A stretch of 23,322 bases of DNA, from the NCBI GenBank assembly GCA_964609365.1, contig CAZSRC010000011.1, forward strand, positions 1 through 23,322. The letters are read 5' to 3'. Of the stretch, positions 13,732 through 22,884 are shown in pieces. The notes under the pieces are model-generated. The model was not told the DNA's origin, searched no databases, and saw nothing but the letters and a program-made list of their open reading frames with translations. This DNA is from GCA-002840305 sp964609365. Lineage in GTDB: Bacteria; Patescibacteriota; Patescibacteriia; Patescibacteriales; UBA12465. A program made the translations under genes and the position numbers. Each line of letters opens with the position of its first letter. The first letter of the stretch is position 1.

Positions 13732-15134
13732 TGAAAAGATTTAGAATTTTTTTATATATTTTTTTATTTATTTTTGTGCTTTTTTGCGCTTATTTTTATT
13801 TTAGCCCTCTTGGCTACATAAAGCATCATCATAGTTTTAATCAGAAAAATAAAATCGGCAAAGGCCTTGTTTATAAATTAGGACCAAGTGATAGAATTAT
13901 TTCTGAAAATAAAATATTTGCTGATCCAGTATATTTTTATTTAAGATCTTTTAGAAAACTTCATAAGGCAAAATTAAAAATTAAGTATAAAATTAGTCCA
14001 GAGCTTTTATCCAGTAAAGAATTTATAGATATTAGTTTTGGTGTTTTGCTAGATAAAGATAATTGGAATTATAAATTATATCCACTTTATAACAATATTC
14101 TAAATAATTTAGATGATTCTGGTCTTCAAAAATTTGATGACTTTATTTTTTGGCAAGCAGAAGGAGGTTCTTTAAATTATTCAGAATTTTTAAAATCAGA
14201 GGATTTTTATTCAACTTATTTTTATAATTTTAATCCAGATTTTAATTTTATTTTAAAAGAATATCAAAACAATGAGGAGTATTTATTGCTAGAAAGAATA
14301 AGGTCTTCTTATTCTTTTTTTAATTATATTAAAGATGGTGATTTAAAACTTGATTTTTTATTTTCCAAGCTGGACCCACTAAAGAGTCAAAATATTTCTA
14401 TTTTTATTTATCTTAAGGATGAATTAATTTTTAGTGAATCAATTTCAGATAAGGTTTTTTCTGATAACTCAGATTTTAATTATTCGCTTTTATTAAAAGA
14501 CTTGCCAGAGGCAACTTATAAAATTGAAATAAAATCAGATGATAATTTAATTAGTGAAAAAATAAGAAGTAATTCTGCTAAATTAGTTTTTATAAATAAA
14601 GTTTATCTAGACAATGCAAAAAAGGGGATTGATTTATTTGCCAATGGCTCGGATTTTTCAATAAAGGTAGTAAATTCAGGCTGTTTAAATATTTTTTATA
14701 TTGAGGACGAACAGCAAAATATTAATAAAATTTATCAACAATTTAAATTTGATTTAAATAAAAGTAACAATAAAGTGTCTAATATAAAAAGCAATTCCTG
14801 CGGCGCCTTAATTGAGGGCGATTCTCTTTTTTCTTTTTCCCAGGAATCGTTCTTTAATCCATTACCTAAAAAATTCAATAAAAATACTAAAATTAATGAA
14901 TTAAAGTATTTATTTGCTAATTATAAAAAAGCTGAAAATCATGACGATATATTTATTTCGGAGCTTGAAGTAGACTTATCTTCAGCATTAAAAGAAGATA
15001 ATGCTTATAGGTTTTTAATTTCAGCCCCATTTCTGGACTCTATAAATAAAGATAATTATATTGAGTTAATTTCAATAGATTTTGATTTATATTCCAATAG
15101 TATTTTTAATAAAATTAATAGATTAATAAAGTGA
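13731..15134 (+). CDS. Unknown exported or membrane-anchored protein, 467 aa
   Basis: I do not recognise this family. One strong hydrophobic segment at the N-terminus (about 5-25, preceded by KRFR) indicates a signal anchor or signal peptide. The rest (about 440 residues) would lie outside the membrane. It is rich in aromatic residues, Asn, Asp and Ser, with many beta-type stretches in the second half (IFIYLKDELIFSESIS, YKIEIKSDDNLI, DFSIKVVNSGCLNIFYIED), suggesting one or more beta-sandwich domains. Two cysteines in this region (VNSGCLN and SNSCGAL) could pair. It ends with a GTGA overlap with the next small membrane-protein gene, so the two are translationally coupled. A cell-surface role is likely; the function is unknown. 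Confidence 0.82.
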   Translation: MKRFRIFLYIFLFIFVLFCAYFYFSPLGYIKHHHSFNQKNKIGKGLVYKLGPSDRIISENKIFADPVYFYLRSFRKLHKAKLKIKYKISPELLSSKEFIDISFGVLLDKDNWNYKLYPLYNNILNNLDDSGLQKFDDFIFWQAEGGSLNYSEFLKSEDFYSTYFYNFNPDFNFILKEYQNNEEYLLLERIRSSYSFFNYIKDGDLKLDFLFSKLDPLKSQNISIFIYLKDELIFSESISDKVFSDNSDFNYSLLLKDLPEATYKIEIKSDDNLISEKIRSNSAKLVFINKVYLDNAKKGIDLFANGSDFSIKVVNSGCLNIFYIEDEQQNINKIYQQFKFDLNKSNNKVSNIKSNSCGALIEGDSLFSFSQESFFNPLPKKFNKNTKINELKYLFANYKKAENHDDIFISELEVDLSSALKEDNAYRFLISAPFLDSINKDNYIELISIDFDLYSNSIFNKINRLIK

Positions 15135-15325
15135 AAAAAACAATACTAAAAAATAAAATTTTTTTATTAAATAAGGAATTATTTTATTTTTTAAGTTTTG
15201 CTATTATTTTATTTTTTTTATTGGAAGTTTTTTTGGCAGACTTTATTTTAATTCATTTTAATATAAATTTTTTATTATTCTTTTGGTTTGCTTCCATTTT
15301 TTTATATTTATCTGAAAAAAAATAA
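15131..15325 (+). CDS. Small membrane protein, 64 aa
   Basis: This 64-residue protein starts at GTG (15131), whose first bases overlap the TGA stop of the preceding gene (GTGA). It has a basic N-terminus and two hydrophobic segments (about 18-38 and 42-58) ending in SEKK, so it is a two-span membrane protein. The overlap implies translational coupling with the exported 467-residue protein, and the pair may form a membrane complex. No known family was recognised. The promoter for the next gene begins within 20 bases of its stop. Confidence 0.72.
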   Translation: MKKTILKNKIFLLNKELFYFLSFAIILFFLLEVFLADFILIHFNINFLLFFWFASIFLYLSEKK

Positions 15326-15341
15326 CTTTTTTAATTCTTTA

Positions 15342-15357
15342 TGTTATAATAATTTTA
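15342..15357 (+). promoter_or_regulatory. Extended -10 promoter of the acetyl-CoA synthetase gene (leaderless)
   Basis: TGTTATAAT spans 15342-15350. The predicted +1 is 15357, the A of the ATG chosen here. Confidence 0.65.
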
Positions 15358-17426
15358 TGAAACTAGAAAAATTTTTAAATCCTAAATTTATTGCTATTAT
15401 TGGAGCATCTTCTAATCCAGAAAAAGTTGGAAGAAAAATTTTTGATAACCTTATTTTAAATAAGGATATTAAGGTTTTTCCTATTAATAATAAAGAAAAA
15501 GAGATTTCGAAAGTGAAGGCTTACGAAAATATAGAATCATTGGCAATTAATAATTGGTCCGAACTTTTATTAATAATAGCAATTCCAGCAAATTTTGTTT
15601 TAGAGCAAATCGAAAAAAGCGCCAAACTAGGTATAAAAAATATTATTATAATCAGTGCTGGTTTTAAAGAGTTTGATGAGAGTGGTAGAAAAATTGAAGA
15701 GGATATTATAAAAATTGCTAAAAAAAATAAAATTAATATCTTGGGGCCTAATTGTCTTGGTTTTATTAATAGTAAGAAAATGATAAATGCTAGTTTCTCT
15801 AATTTTTATCCAGATAAAAATATTGTTAGAAAAAATAATATAGCTTTTTTATCTCAGTCAGGGGCTATTGGTAGTGCTGTTTTGGACTGGATAGCCAATA
15901 AAAATATCGGACTTAGTCACTTTATTAGTTTAGGAAATAAGGCAATTTTAAATGAAAATGATTTTTTTGAATTTTTTTCTAAGGATAAATCAATTGATTT
16001 AATTGTTGCATATTTGGAGGAGATTTCCGATGGACCAAGATTTTTAGAGATTGTTTCTAGAATTTCCAAGCAAAAACCTATTGCTATATTAAAATCAGGA
16101 AGAACAGAATCGGGAACTATGATGGCAGCATCTCATACTGGGAGCATGGCTGGTTCTTATGACTCAATTTTAACTGGACTAAGAAGATCGGGGGCGATTA
16201 TTTTAGAAAGTGTTGATGAAATCTATGATTTAATGAAATTAGTAAAGGGGCCAAGTTTTAGTTATCAGGGAGATTTAGCTATTGTTTCTAATGCTGGAGG
16301 CTTAGCAGTTTTGGCTGCTGACCAAATTTTTGAACAAAAAATAACATTAGCAGAATTTTCTTCAAAAACAAAAATAGAATTAAAAAAAGTTTTACCAATT
16401 TTTGCCAATATCAAAAATCCTTTAGATATTTTAGGTGATGCCGACCCTGTTAGATTTCAAAATAGTTTAAAAATAGTTCTTAGTGATAAAAAAGTGTCAT
16501 CTGTTTTGGTTTTATTAACACCACAGAGCATGACTAGAGTTTTAGAAACAGCAGAGATTATTGGAAAAATAAAAGAAGATTACCCTAAAAAGATAATCAG
16601 TACTTGTTTTTTGGGGTCTCTTGAAACCTCCAAAGCTGAAAAAGCTTTAATTAAGTATAATATTCCAAATTTTGATTCCCTAGAGTCTGCTATTAAAATT
16701 TTAGCAAAATTTGATTTTTATATTAAAAATAGAAAAGATATTAAGAATTTTTCTTTCAAGACTAATAAAAATAAAATAATTAATCCCGATAAATTATTTT
16801 TATGGGATTATTTAGAGTCCTTTTCTTTGTTAAAAAAATACAATATAGAAAGTATTAAAACTAAAAAAATTAAAATCAAAGAAATTAATAATATCACTTA
16901 TCCAATAGCTGTAAAATTTAGTGGCCCTGATTTTATTCATAAAACCGACAAGAATGCTATTTTTTTAAACGTAAAAAATAAGCAAGAATTAAATAAAATT
17001 ATTTCAAATTTTAACAAAAGAAGTAAATTGAAAAATTTTTATTTAGAAAATTATATTGTTTATCAAGAAATGCTAAAACCCGAATTAGAATTAATCTTGG
17101 GCTTTAAAAGAGATCCTGTTTTTGGCCCTATAATTTTACTGGGTGCTGGTGGTATTTATGCTGAGCTTTATCAAGATGTTTCCTTGGAGATTTTTGATTT
17201 AGATAGAAAAAGAGTAGAAAAAATGTTAAAATCATTAAAATTTTATAAACTTTTATCTGGTTATAGAGCTCAAAAAAGTATTAATTTTGAATTATTAATT
17301 GATCTTGTCTTAAATTTTGCTAAATTAGTTAAGGAAAATGACAATATTCATGAAATTGATATTAATCCTTTATTTGTTAGCGATAAAGGCGCCAGAGCTA
17401 TTGATGTTAGAATTATTGGGACTTAA
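15357..17426 (+). CDS. Acetate-CoA ligase (ADP-forming), fused alpha-beta subunits
   Basis: This 689-residue enzyme makes ATP from acetyl-CoA, ADP and phosphate, releasing acetate and CoA. It is the usual energy-yielding last step in archaeal and CPR fermentation. The N-terminal CoA-binding Rossmann domain has IAIIGASSNPEKVGRKIFD (about 12-30) and NILGPNCLGFIN. A succinyl-CoA-ligase-like domain follows, with the phosphorylated catalytic His260 in AASHTGSMAGS. The C-terminal third is the ATP-grasp (beta) domain (YPIAVKFSGPDFIHKTDKNA, ELILGFKRDPVFGPIILLGAGG, and the end EIDINPLFV). The ATG at 15357 is preferred over an in-frame upstream start (15288) because the extended -10 predicts transcription beginning at 15357 and because family members begin close to this residue. 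Acyl substrate range cannot be read from sequence. Confidence 0.95.
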   Translation: MKLEKFLNPKFIAIIGASSNPEKVGRKIFDNLILNKDIKVFPINNKEKEISKVKAYENIESLAINNWSELLLIIAIPANFVLEQIEKSAKLGIKNIIIISAGFKEFDESGRKIEEDIIKIAKKNKINILGPNCLGFINSKKMINASFSNFYPDKNIVRKNNIAFLSQSGAIGSAVLDWIANKNIGLSHFISLGNKAILNENDFFEFFSKDKSIDLIVAYLEEISDGPRFLEIVSRISKQKPIAILKSGRTESGTMMAASHTGSMAGSYDSILTGLRRSGAIILESVDEIYDLMKLVKGPSFSYQGDLAIVSNAGGLAVLAADQIFEQKITLAEFSSKTKIELKKVLPIFANIKNPLDILGDADPVRFQNSLKIVLSDKKVSSVLVLLTPQSMTRVLETAEIIGKIKEDYPKKIISTCFLGSLETSKAEKALIKYNIPNFDSLESAIKILAKFDFYIKNRKDIKNFSFKTNKNKIINPDKLFLWDYLESFSLLKKYNIESIKTKKIKIKEINNITYPIAVKFSGPDFIHKTDKNAIFLNVKNKQELNKIISNFNKRSKLKNFYLENYIVYQEMLKPELELILGFKRDPVFGPIILLGAGGIYAELYQDVSLEIFDLDRKRVEKMLKSLKFYKLLSGYRAQKSINFELLIDLVLNFAKLVKENDNIHEIDINPLFVSDKGARAIDVRIIGT

Positions 17427-17433
17427 TTTTTAT

Positions 17434-17445
17434 TATAATTATATA
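17434..17445 (+). promoter_or_regulatory. Possible -10 box at murJ, nearly leaderless
   Basis: TATAAT (17434-17439) lies 8 bases after the stop of the preceding gene. The predicted +1 is 17445-17446, at the murJ ATG. There is no TG extension and no clear -35. Read-through from upstream is equally possible. Confidence 0.35.
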
Positions 17446-19118
17446 TGAAAATAGATCTAAAGAATATTTTTAAAAAAAGAAGCAATGGCATTGCAGCAGC
17501 TGCAATTTTAGTTGGTTTTTTTTCTTTGTTTTCAAGATTATTAGGTATAGTTAGGGATAGAATTTTGGCTGGAGAGTTCGGTGCGGGCGAGGTTTTAGAT
17601 GCTTATTATACTGCCTTTCGTATTCCTGATTTAATATACAATCTTTTAATTCTAGGAGCATTATCCGCTGGTTTTATTCCAATTTTTTTATCATTAATAA
17701 AAAAAATGAAATGTGATAATAATTTTTATTTTTGTTATTCAAAAAGTGAAAACAAAGAAGCTTGGAATTTAGTTAATAATATTTTGAATTTATTGATAAT
17801 AATTTTATCATTTTTTTCAATAATTGGTTTTATTTTTTCTCCACAATTAATTAAATTAATTGCCCCTGGTTTTAACCCAGAATTAAAAGAAATAACAATT
17901 AATTTAACCAGAATAATGTTTCTTTCTCCTATTTTTTTAGGAATCTCTAGTTTGCTAGGGGGAGTTTTGCAGTCATTTAAAAATTTTTTAATTTTTTCTT
18001 TAGCTCCTATTTTTTATAACTTGGGTATAATTATTGGTGCTTTATTTTTTGTTCCAATAATTGGTATTAATGGTTTAGCGTGGGGTGTTGTTTTGGGGGC
18101 TTTTTTGCATATGTTAATCCAAATTCCTTCCGTTAAAATACTTGGTTTTAGGTGGTCTTTTTTTATTAATCTCAAAGACAAAAATTTAAAAAAAATATCT
18201 TTAATGATGATACCCAGGACCCTTAGTCTTGCCATTTCTCAAATTAATTTAGTTGTGATTACTATTATCGCTTCAACCTTGAGTGCTGGATCTCTAGCTA
18301 TTTTTAATTTTGCTAATAATCTTCAATCTTTCCCAATTGGAATTTTTGGCATCTCCTTTGCTGTTGCAGCATTTCCAGCTCTTTCAGCGGCAGCCTTTAA
18401 TAAAGAAAAGTTAATAAATAATTTTTCTTATGCTTTAAGGCAAATTTTATTTTTTATTATACCCTCAACTGTTTTATTAATAACCCTAAGAGCTCAAATA
18501 ATCAGAGTTGTTTTGGGAACTGGAGAATTCTCTTGGAGGGACACAGTTTTAACTATTGATACCTTAGGTTTTTTTGCCTTAAGTCTTTTTGCTCAGGCTA
18601 CAATTCCTTTACTAACTAGAATTTTTTATGCTCGGCATAACTCCAAAACTCCATTTTATATTGGAATTTTTATTATTATAATAAATATTATTTTATCTTT
18701 ATTTTTCGGTAAGAGGATGGGTGTTTCTGGTTTGGCTCTGGCCTTTTCTATTTCTAGTATTTTAAATTTCATGATTTTATGGATGTGGCTTTATTTTGAG
18801 ATTGGAGAGCTTGATCAAAAAAAGATAATTTCTTCAGTTGTTAAATTTTCTATAGCTGCTCTATCTGCTGGTTTTTTTATTCAATTAGCAAAAATTATAA
18901 TTTGGCCATTTCTAGATATGACTAAATTTTGGGGTATTTTTTTACAAGGATTTTTTGCTGCTATTTTTGGTTTAACAATTTATTTTTTTCTTTGCTATCT
19001 AATGAGAAGCGAGGAAATGTTGGAGTTAATTGATATTATTAAAAATAAAATTCCTTTTATTAAAAAAAATAAAAAAATAAAAGATATTGGTGATCAAAGT
19101 GAAGCTAGGGGGATTTAG
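17445..19118 (+). CDS. murJ: Lipid II flippase MurJ (MviN)
   Basis: This 557-residue polytopic membrane protein moves the peptidoglycan precursor lipid II across the cytoplasmic membrane. The N-terminal signature is typical: IAAAAILVGFFSLFSRLLGIVRDRILAGEFGAGEVLDAYYTAFRIPDLIYNLLILGALSAGFIPIF (about residues 16-82), including the conserved arginines of the GxxRDxxxA region. The PIGIFGISFAVAAFPALS segment mid-protein and about fourteen hydrophobic spans agree with the MOP-superfamily fold. Length is within the family range. It starts 18 bases after the acetyl-CoA synthetase stop. It shows that the organism exports peptidoglycan precursors. A basic C-terminal tail is cytoplasmic. No Shine-Dalgarno is present. 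Confidence 0.95.
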   Translation: MKIDLKNIFKKRSNGIAAAAILVGFFSLFSRLLGIVRDRILAGEFGAGEVLDAYYTAFRIPDLIYNLLILGALSAGFIPIFLSLIKKMKCDNNFYFCYSKSENKEAWNLVNNILNLLIIILSFFSIIGFIFSPQLIKLIAPGFNPELKEITINLTRIMFLSPIFLGISSLLGGVLQSFKNFLIFSLAPIFYNLGIIIGALFFVPIIGINGLAWGVVLGAFLHMLIQIPSVKILGFRWSFFINLKDKNLKKISLMMIPRTLSLAISQINLVVITIIASTLSAGSLAIFNFANNLQSFPIGIFGISFAVAAFPALSAAAFNKEKLINNFSYALRQILFFIIPSTVLLITLRAQIIRVVLGTGEFSWRDTVLTIDTLGFFALSLFAQATIPLLTRIFYARHNSKTPFYIGIFIIIINIILSLFFGKRMGVSGLALAFSISSILNFMILWMWLYFEIGELDQKKIISSVVKFSIAALSAGFFIQLAKIIIWPFLDMTKFWGIFLQGFFAAIFGLTIYFFLCYLMRSEEMLELIDIIKNKIPFIKKNKKIKDIGDQSEARGI

Positions 19119-19195
19119 TTTTTAATATTGATTTAATAGAAATAATAAAGTAGAATATAAAAACTAATTTTATATAAGTAATAAAAATAAAAAAG

Positions 19196-20994
19196 ATGAA
19201 TAATTCAGAAAAAATTAGAAATTTTTGCATCATTGCTCATATTGATCATGGAAATCAACCTTGGCCGATAGAATGTTAGAATTAACTAATACGGTTGATA
19301 AAAGAAAGATGAAAAATCAAATTCTAGATGGTATGGATATTGAAAGAGAGAGGGGTATAACTATTAAACTTCAACCAGTAACCATGTCTCATCAAGGCTT
19401 CCAAATGAATTTAATTGATACTCCTGGTCATGTAGATTTTTCTTATGAAGTTTCTCGATCCTTAGCCGCAGTTGAAACTGCTGTATTATTGGTTGATTGT
19501 AGTCAGGGAATTCAAGCTCAAACTCTAGCTAATTTATATTTAGCGCTAGAACAAGACCTAACAATTATTCCAGTTATTAATAAAATTGATCTACCAGCCG
19601 CCAATCCAGAAAAAACTAAAAGAGAAATAGTTAAATTACTAGGTTGTAGCGAGGATGAAATTTTAGCTGCTTCTGGAAAAACTGGAGATGGTGTAGAAGA
19701 AATATTACAAGCAGTTATTGATCGTGGTAAGCCACCAAAAAACTCTAATGAAGAAAAAACTAGAGCCTTGATTTTTGATTCTAAATACGATGAGTTTAAG
19801 GGGGTTGTTGCTTATGTTAGAGTTTTTGATGGATCTATAAAAAAAGGAGATAAGATAAAATTAATAGCAACTAGAGCAGAGAGTGAAGTTTTGGATATTG
19901 GAATTTTTAAACCAGATTATTTTTCTACCGGATCGCTAGAGACAGGTTCAATCGGTTATCTTATTACTGGATTTAAAGAGGTTGGAGAATGTCGAGTTGG
20001 TGATACAGTTACTCTTATGAACTCTTCTAATATAGAAGCCTTAGATGGATATAAAGAGGTTAAGCCTATGGTTTTTGCTGGAATTTTTCCAAGAGAAGGT
20101 AATGACCTAGAAGACTTAAGAGAGGCAATGGATAAATTAAAATTAAATGATAGCGCTTTGATTTTTGAACCAGAAAGATCCGATGCCTTAGGTTTTGGTT
20201 TTCGCTGTGGTTTTTTAGGGTTGCTTCATTTAGAGATTTTTCAAGAAAGACTTCGAAGAGAATATAATTTAGATTTAATAGTAACTATACCTAGTGTTGC
20301 TTACAAAGTTTACAAGAAAAATGGTGAAGAATTATTAATTAGAACTCCGCAGAGATTACCAGACCCAACAGAAATAGAAAAAATAGAAGAACCATGGGTT
20401 TCCCTAGACGTAATTAGCCCCAAGGATTATATGGGCAATATTATGCAATTATCTCAAGAAAAAAGAGCTATTTATAAAAATACTCAATTTATTTCTTCTG
20501 GTATTGATGAGCAAAGAGTTATTCTTCATTATGAAATTCCAATGTCCGCAATTTTAACTGATTTTTATGATAAAATAAAAAGTATTAGCGCTGGATATGC
20601 TTCTATAAATTATGAATATTTAGATTATAGGTTAGCTGATGTTGTTAAAATGGATATTTTGGTGGCTGAGGAGCAAATTGAAGCTTTGGCTACTATTGTT
20701 TATAGAGATGAAGCTTTTCGTCGCGGTAAAGAAGTGGTCAATGTTTTAAAAGATTCGTTGCCTAAGCAAATGTTTGTTCTAAAATTACAAGCAGCTATTG
20801 GTGGAAAGGTTATTGCCGCTGAAAGATTATCAGCAATGAGAAAAGATGTTACTGCTAAATTATACGGAGGAGATGTTTCTAGAAAAAGAAAATTATTAGA
20901 AAAGCAGAAAAAAGGAAAAAAGAAAATGATGGCAGCGGGCAAGGGAAGTGTTGATATTCCTCCTGATACTTTTGTAAAGATATTAAAAAAATAA
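19196..20994 (+). pseudogene. lepA: lepA (elongation factor 4), one-base deletion in the P-loop
   Basis: LepA/EF4 is a ribosome-associated GTPase. The ATG at 19196 begins a normal LepA N-terminus (KIRNFCIIAHIDHG), but the frame then reads NQPWPIEC and stops at 19280-19282. The correct continuation (LADRMLELTNTV) is in another frame from 19261. Adding one A to the AAA at 19252-19254 restores HIDHGKSTLADRM, a 599-residue protein of normal LepA length. The missing base is in the P-loop codon for the GTP-binding Lys20. Everything after is intact: DIERERGITIK (switch I), DTPGHVDFSYEV (G3), NKIDLP (G4) and the LepA-specific C-terminus. A start at TTG 19261 would give a protein without P-loop. A short homopolymer suggests a sequencing error first, a true mutation second. 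The small peptide gene and recJ follow. Confidence 0.9.
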
Positions 20995-21007
20995 ATTAAT
21001 ATAAAAT

Positions 21008-21115
21008 ATGAGAAAAAAAACTAAGAAAAAAATTGTAAAAATAGCTTGGATAATTTTATCGTTAATTATTATTTTTTCAATGGTAGCCTGGACAGTGGTC
21101 ATTGCTTTAATTTAA
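21008..21115 (+). CDS. Single-span membrane peptide, 35 aa
   Basis: This frame runs from ATG (21008) to TAA (21113-21115) and encodes 35 residues. It has a strongly basic N-terminus (RKKTKKKIVK) followed by one hydrophobic helix (about 12-35, with AWIILSLIIIFSMVAW), so it should insert as a single-span protein with the basic end in the cytoplasm. It begins 13 bases after lepA and ends 10 bases before recJ, filling the gap exactly as an operon member would. No Shine-Dalgarno is visible. Function is unknown. The clean positive-inside layout and spacing support it as a real gene. Confidence 0.65.
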   Translation: MRKKTKKKIVKIAWIILSLIIIFSMVAWTVVIALI

Positions 21116-21125
21116 AAAATATAAT

Positions 21126-22880
21126 ATGGAAAAAATTTGGAACTTATACCCCAAAGCCGAAAGTAGTTTTTTAATAGAAAATAATAATTTAAATCCGTTT
21201 ATTTTACAGTTACTTTATAATAGAAATATTAAAAGCAAACAGGATATTGAATGGTTCTTTCCTTCTGAAGAAATAAATTTTTTAGATCCATTTCTTTTTG
21301 TTGATATGGAGAAAGCTATTGATTTGACTATTTCTCATATTAAAAAAGGAAGTAAAATAATGATTTATGGAGATTATGATGCTGATGGAGTTACCTCTTC
21401 GGCCTTACTTTATGATGTCCTCCAGACATTTAAAGCTAAGGTCGATTTTTATTTACCAGACAGAGTTAGTGAGGGCTATGGTTTAAATAAAAGCGCTATT
21501 GATGAAATTAAAAAAGATGATTTTTCTTTAATTATTACAGTTGATAATGGAATTCGCAATAAAGAGGAGGTTGCTTATGCTAAAAATTTAGGTCTAGATA
21601 TAATAATAACCGATCATCATGCTTATCCAGAGAAAAAAGAAGATTTACCAGATTGCTTGATTATAAATCCATCCGATCAATCTTCAGCTTATCCTTTTAG
21701 GTTTTTAGCCGGAGTTGGAGTTGCCTTTAAATTTGCCTCTGCTTTAATTCAGAAATCAAAAATAAGCCAAGAATTGAAAAACTCTTTAATAAATAAAAAT
21801 TTAGATTTAGCCGCTATCGGAACTATTACGGACATGGTACCAATAATTGGTGAAAATAGATTAATAGTTCAGAGAGGGTTAGAAGTTTTAAACAATACAA
21901 AAAGATTAGGTTTATTAGAGTTGATTAAAGTTTCGGGTTCTAATGGTAGGCTTAGTTCTTTTAATGTTGGTTTTCAATTAGGGCCAAGACTTAATGCTGC
22001 AAGTAGAATTAATCATGCTAATTCAGCTTTAAATTTAATTTTATCAAAAGATGAAATTGAAGCCGAAGCCTTGGCACAAGAATTAAATAACAAAAACATT
22101 GAAAGACAAAAGATAACAGAAGAGGTAATGGCTGCCGCAGAGAGTCAAATAGACTTAAATAATTTGCCAAAACTAATAGTTGTTAAAGATTTTTCTAATA
22201 GCTCCTGGAATGAAGGGGTTATTGGTTTGGTGGCCGGAAAATTAACTGAAAAATATTATCGACCAGTTATAATAATTGTAAAAACTGAAGAAAAGGCTCA
22301 GGCCGATGACTCCAGAGATTATTTCTTATATAAAGGAAGTGGTCGCAGTATAGAAGAGTTTAATCTAGTTGAGGCTCTAGAAAAAAGTAAAGATTTTTTA
22401 TATAAATATGGTGGGCATCCTATGGCTGGTGGTTTTTCAGCTTTGTCAGAGGAAAATACCTTTGCTTTTATTGATAATATGGAAAAATTAGCATTAGAAA
22501 AATTATCCAATATTTCATTGTTACCAAAAATAAAAATTGACTGTGAAATAGATTTTTCTGATATTGATGATGATTTTGTAAATTTATTAGAAAAAATGAG
22601 CCCATTTGGTCAAAATAATCCCTTGCCAAAATTTGTTACCTATAATGTTAAAATAATTGATATATCTAAAATGGGATTTGATGGTCAACATATAAAAATA
22701 AAATTTTTAAATCATAATGATAAAGATTTAAGAAGTTTTTGGGCTATAGCTTTTGGAGCTAGTGAAAGATTTTCTCATCTTAGTCTCGGAGATAATGTTG
22801 ACCTTGTTTATAATATCGAGTTCAATAATTTTAATGGAAAAAAGGAAATTCAATTTAAAATTATTGATATAAAAAAATAA
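21126..22880 (+). CDS. recJ: Single-stranded-DNA-specific exonuclease RecJ
   Basis: RecJ degrades single-stranded DNA 5' to 3' in recombination, mismatch and base-excision repair. The 584-residue protein has the DHH-family metal motifs: DYDADGVTS (residues 83-91, D83, D85, D87), VDNG (D140) and DHH (163-165). A GVGVAFKFASALI region follows, then the DHHA1 domain with the RNA/DNA-binding GGHPMAGGFS motif (about 429-438). The C-terminal OB-fold (about 460-584) includes MSPFGQNNPLPKF, typical of RecJ. Length equals that of well-known RecJ proteins, so it is complete. The ATG at 21126 is 10 bases after the small membrane peptide gene, and the RNase H gene starts 4 bases after its stop, so the three are very probably one transcript. 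Confidence 0.96.
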   Translation: MEKIWNLYPKAESSFLIENNNLNPFILQLLYNRNIKSKQDIEWFFPSEEINFLDPFLFVDMEKAIDLTISHIKKGSKIMIYGDYDADGVTSSALLYDVLQTFKAKVDFYLPDRVSEGYGLNKSAIDEIKKDDFSLIITVDNGIRNKEEVAYAKNLGLDIIITDHHAYPEKKEDLPDCLIINPSDQSSAYPFRFLAGVGVAFKFASALIQKSKISQELKNSLINKNLDLAAIGTITDMVPIIGENRLIVQRGLEVLNNTKRLGLLELIKVSGSNGRLSSFNVGFQLGPRLNAASRINHANSALNLILSKDEIEAEALAQELNNKNIERQKITEEVMAAAESQIDLNNLPKLIVVKDFSNSSWNEGVIGLVAGKLTEKYYRPVIIIVKTEEKAQADDSRDYFLYKGSGRSIEEFNLVEALEKSKDFLYKYGGHPMAGGFSALSEENTFAFIDNMEKLALEKLSNISLLPKIKIDCEIDFSDIDDDFVNLLEKMSPFGQNNPLPKFVTYNVKIIDISKMGFDGQHIKIKFLNHNDKDLRSFWAIAFGASERFSHLSLGDNVDLVYNIEFNNFNGKKEIQFKIIDIKK

Positions 22881-22884
22881 AATT

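Noticed and set aside
15288..15356. Upstream start adding 23 residues to acetyl-CoA synthetase
   Set aside because: It overlaps the 64-aa gene and precedes the extended -10; family members start near the ATG at 15357.
21120..21125. TATAAT directly before the recJ ATG as a promoter
   Set aside because: Its +1 would fall inside the coding region, after the ATG.
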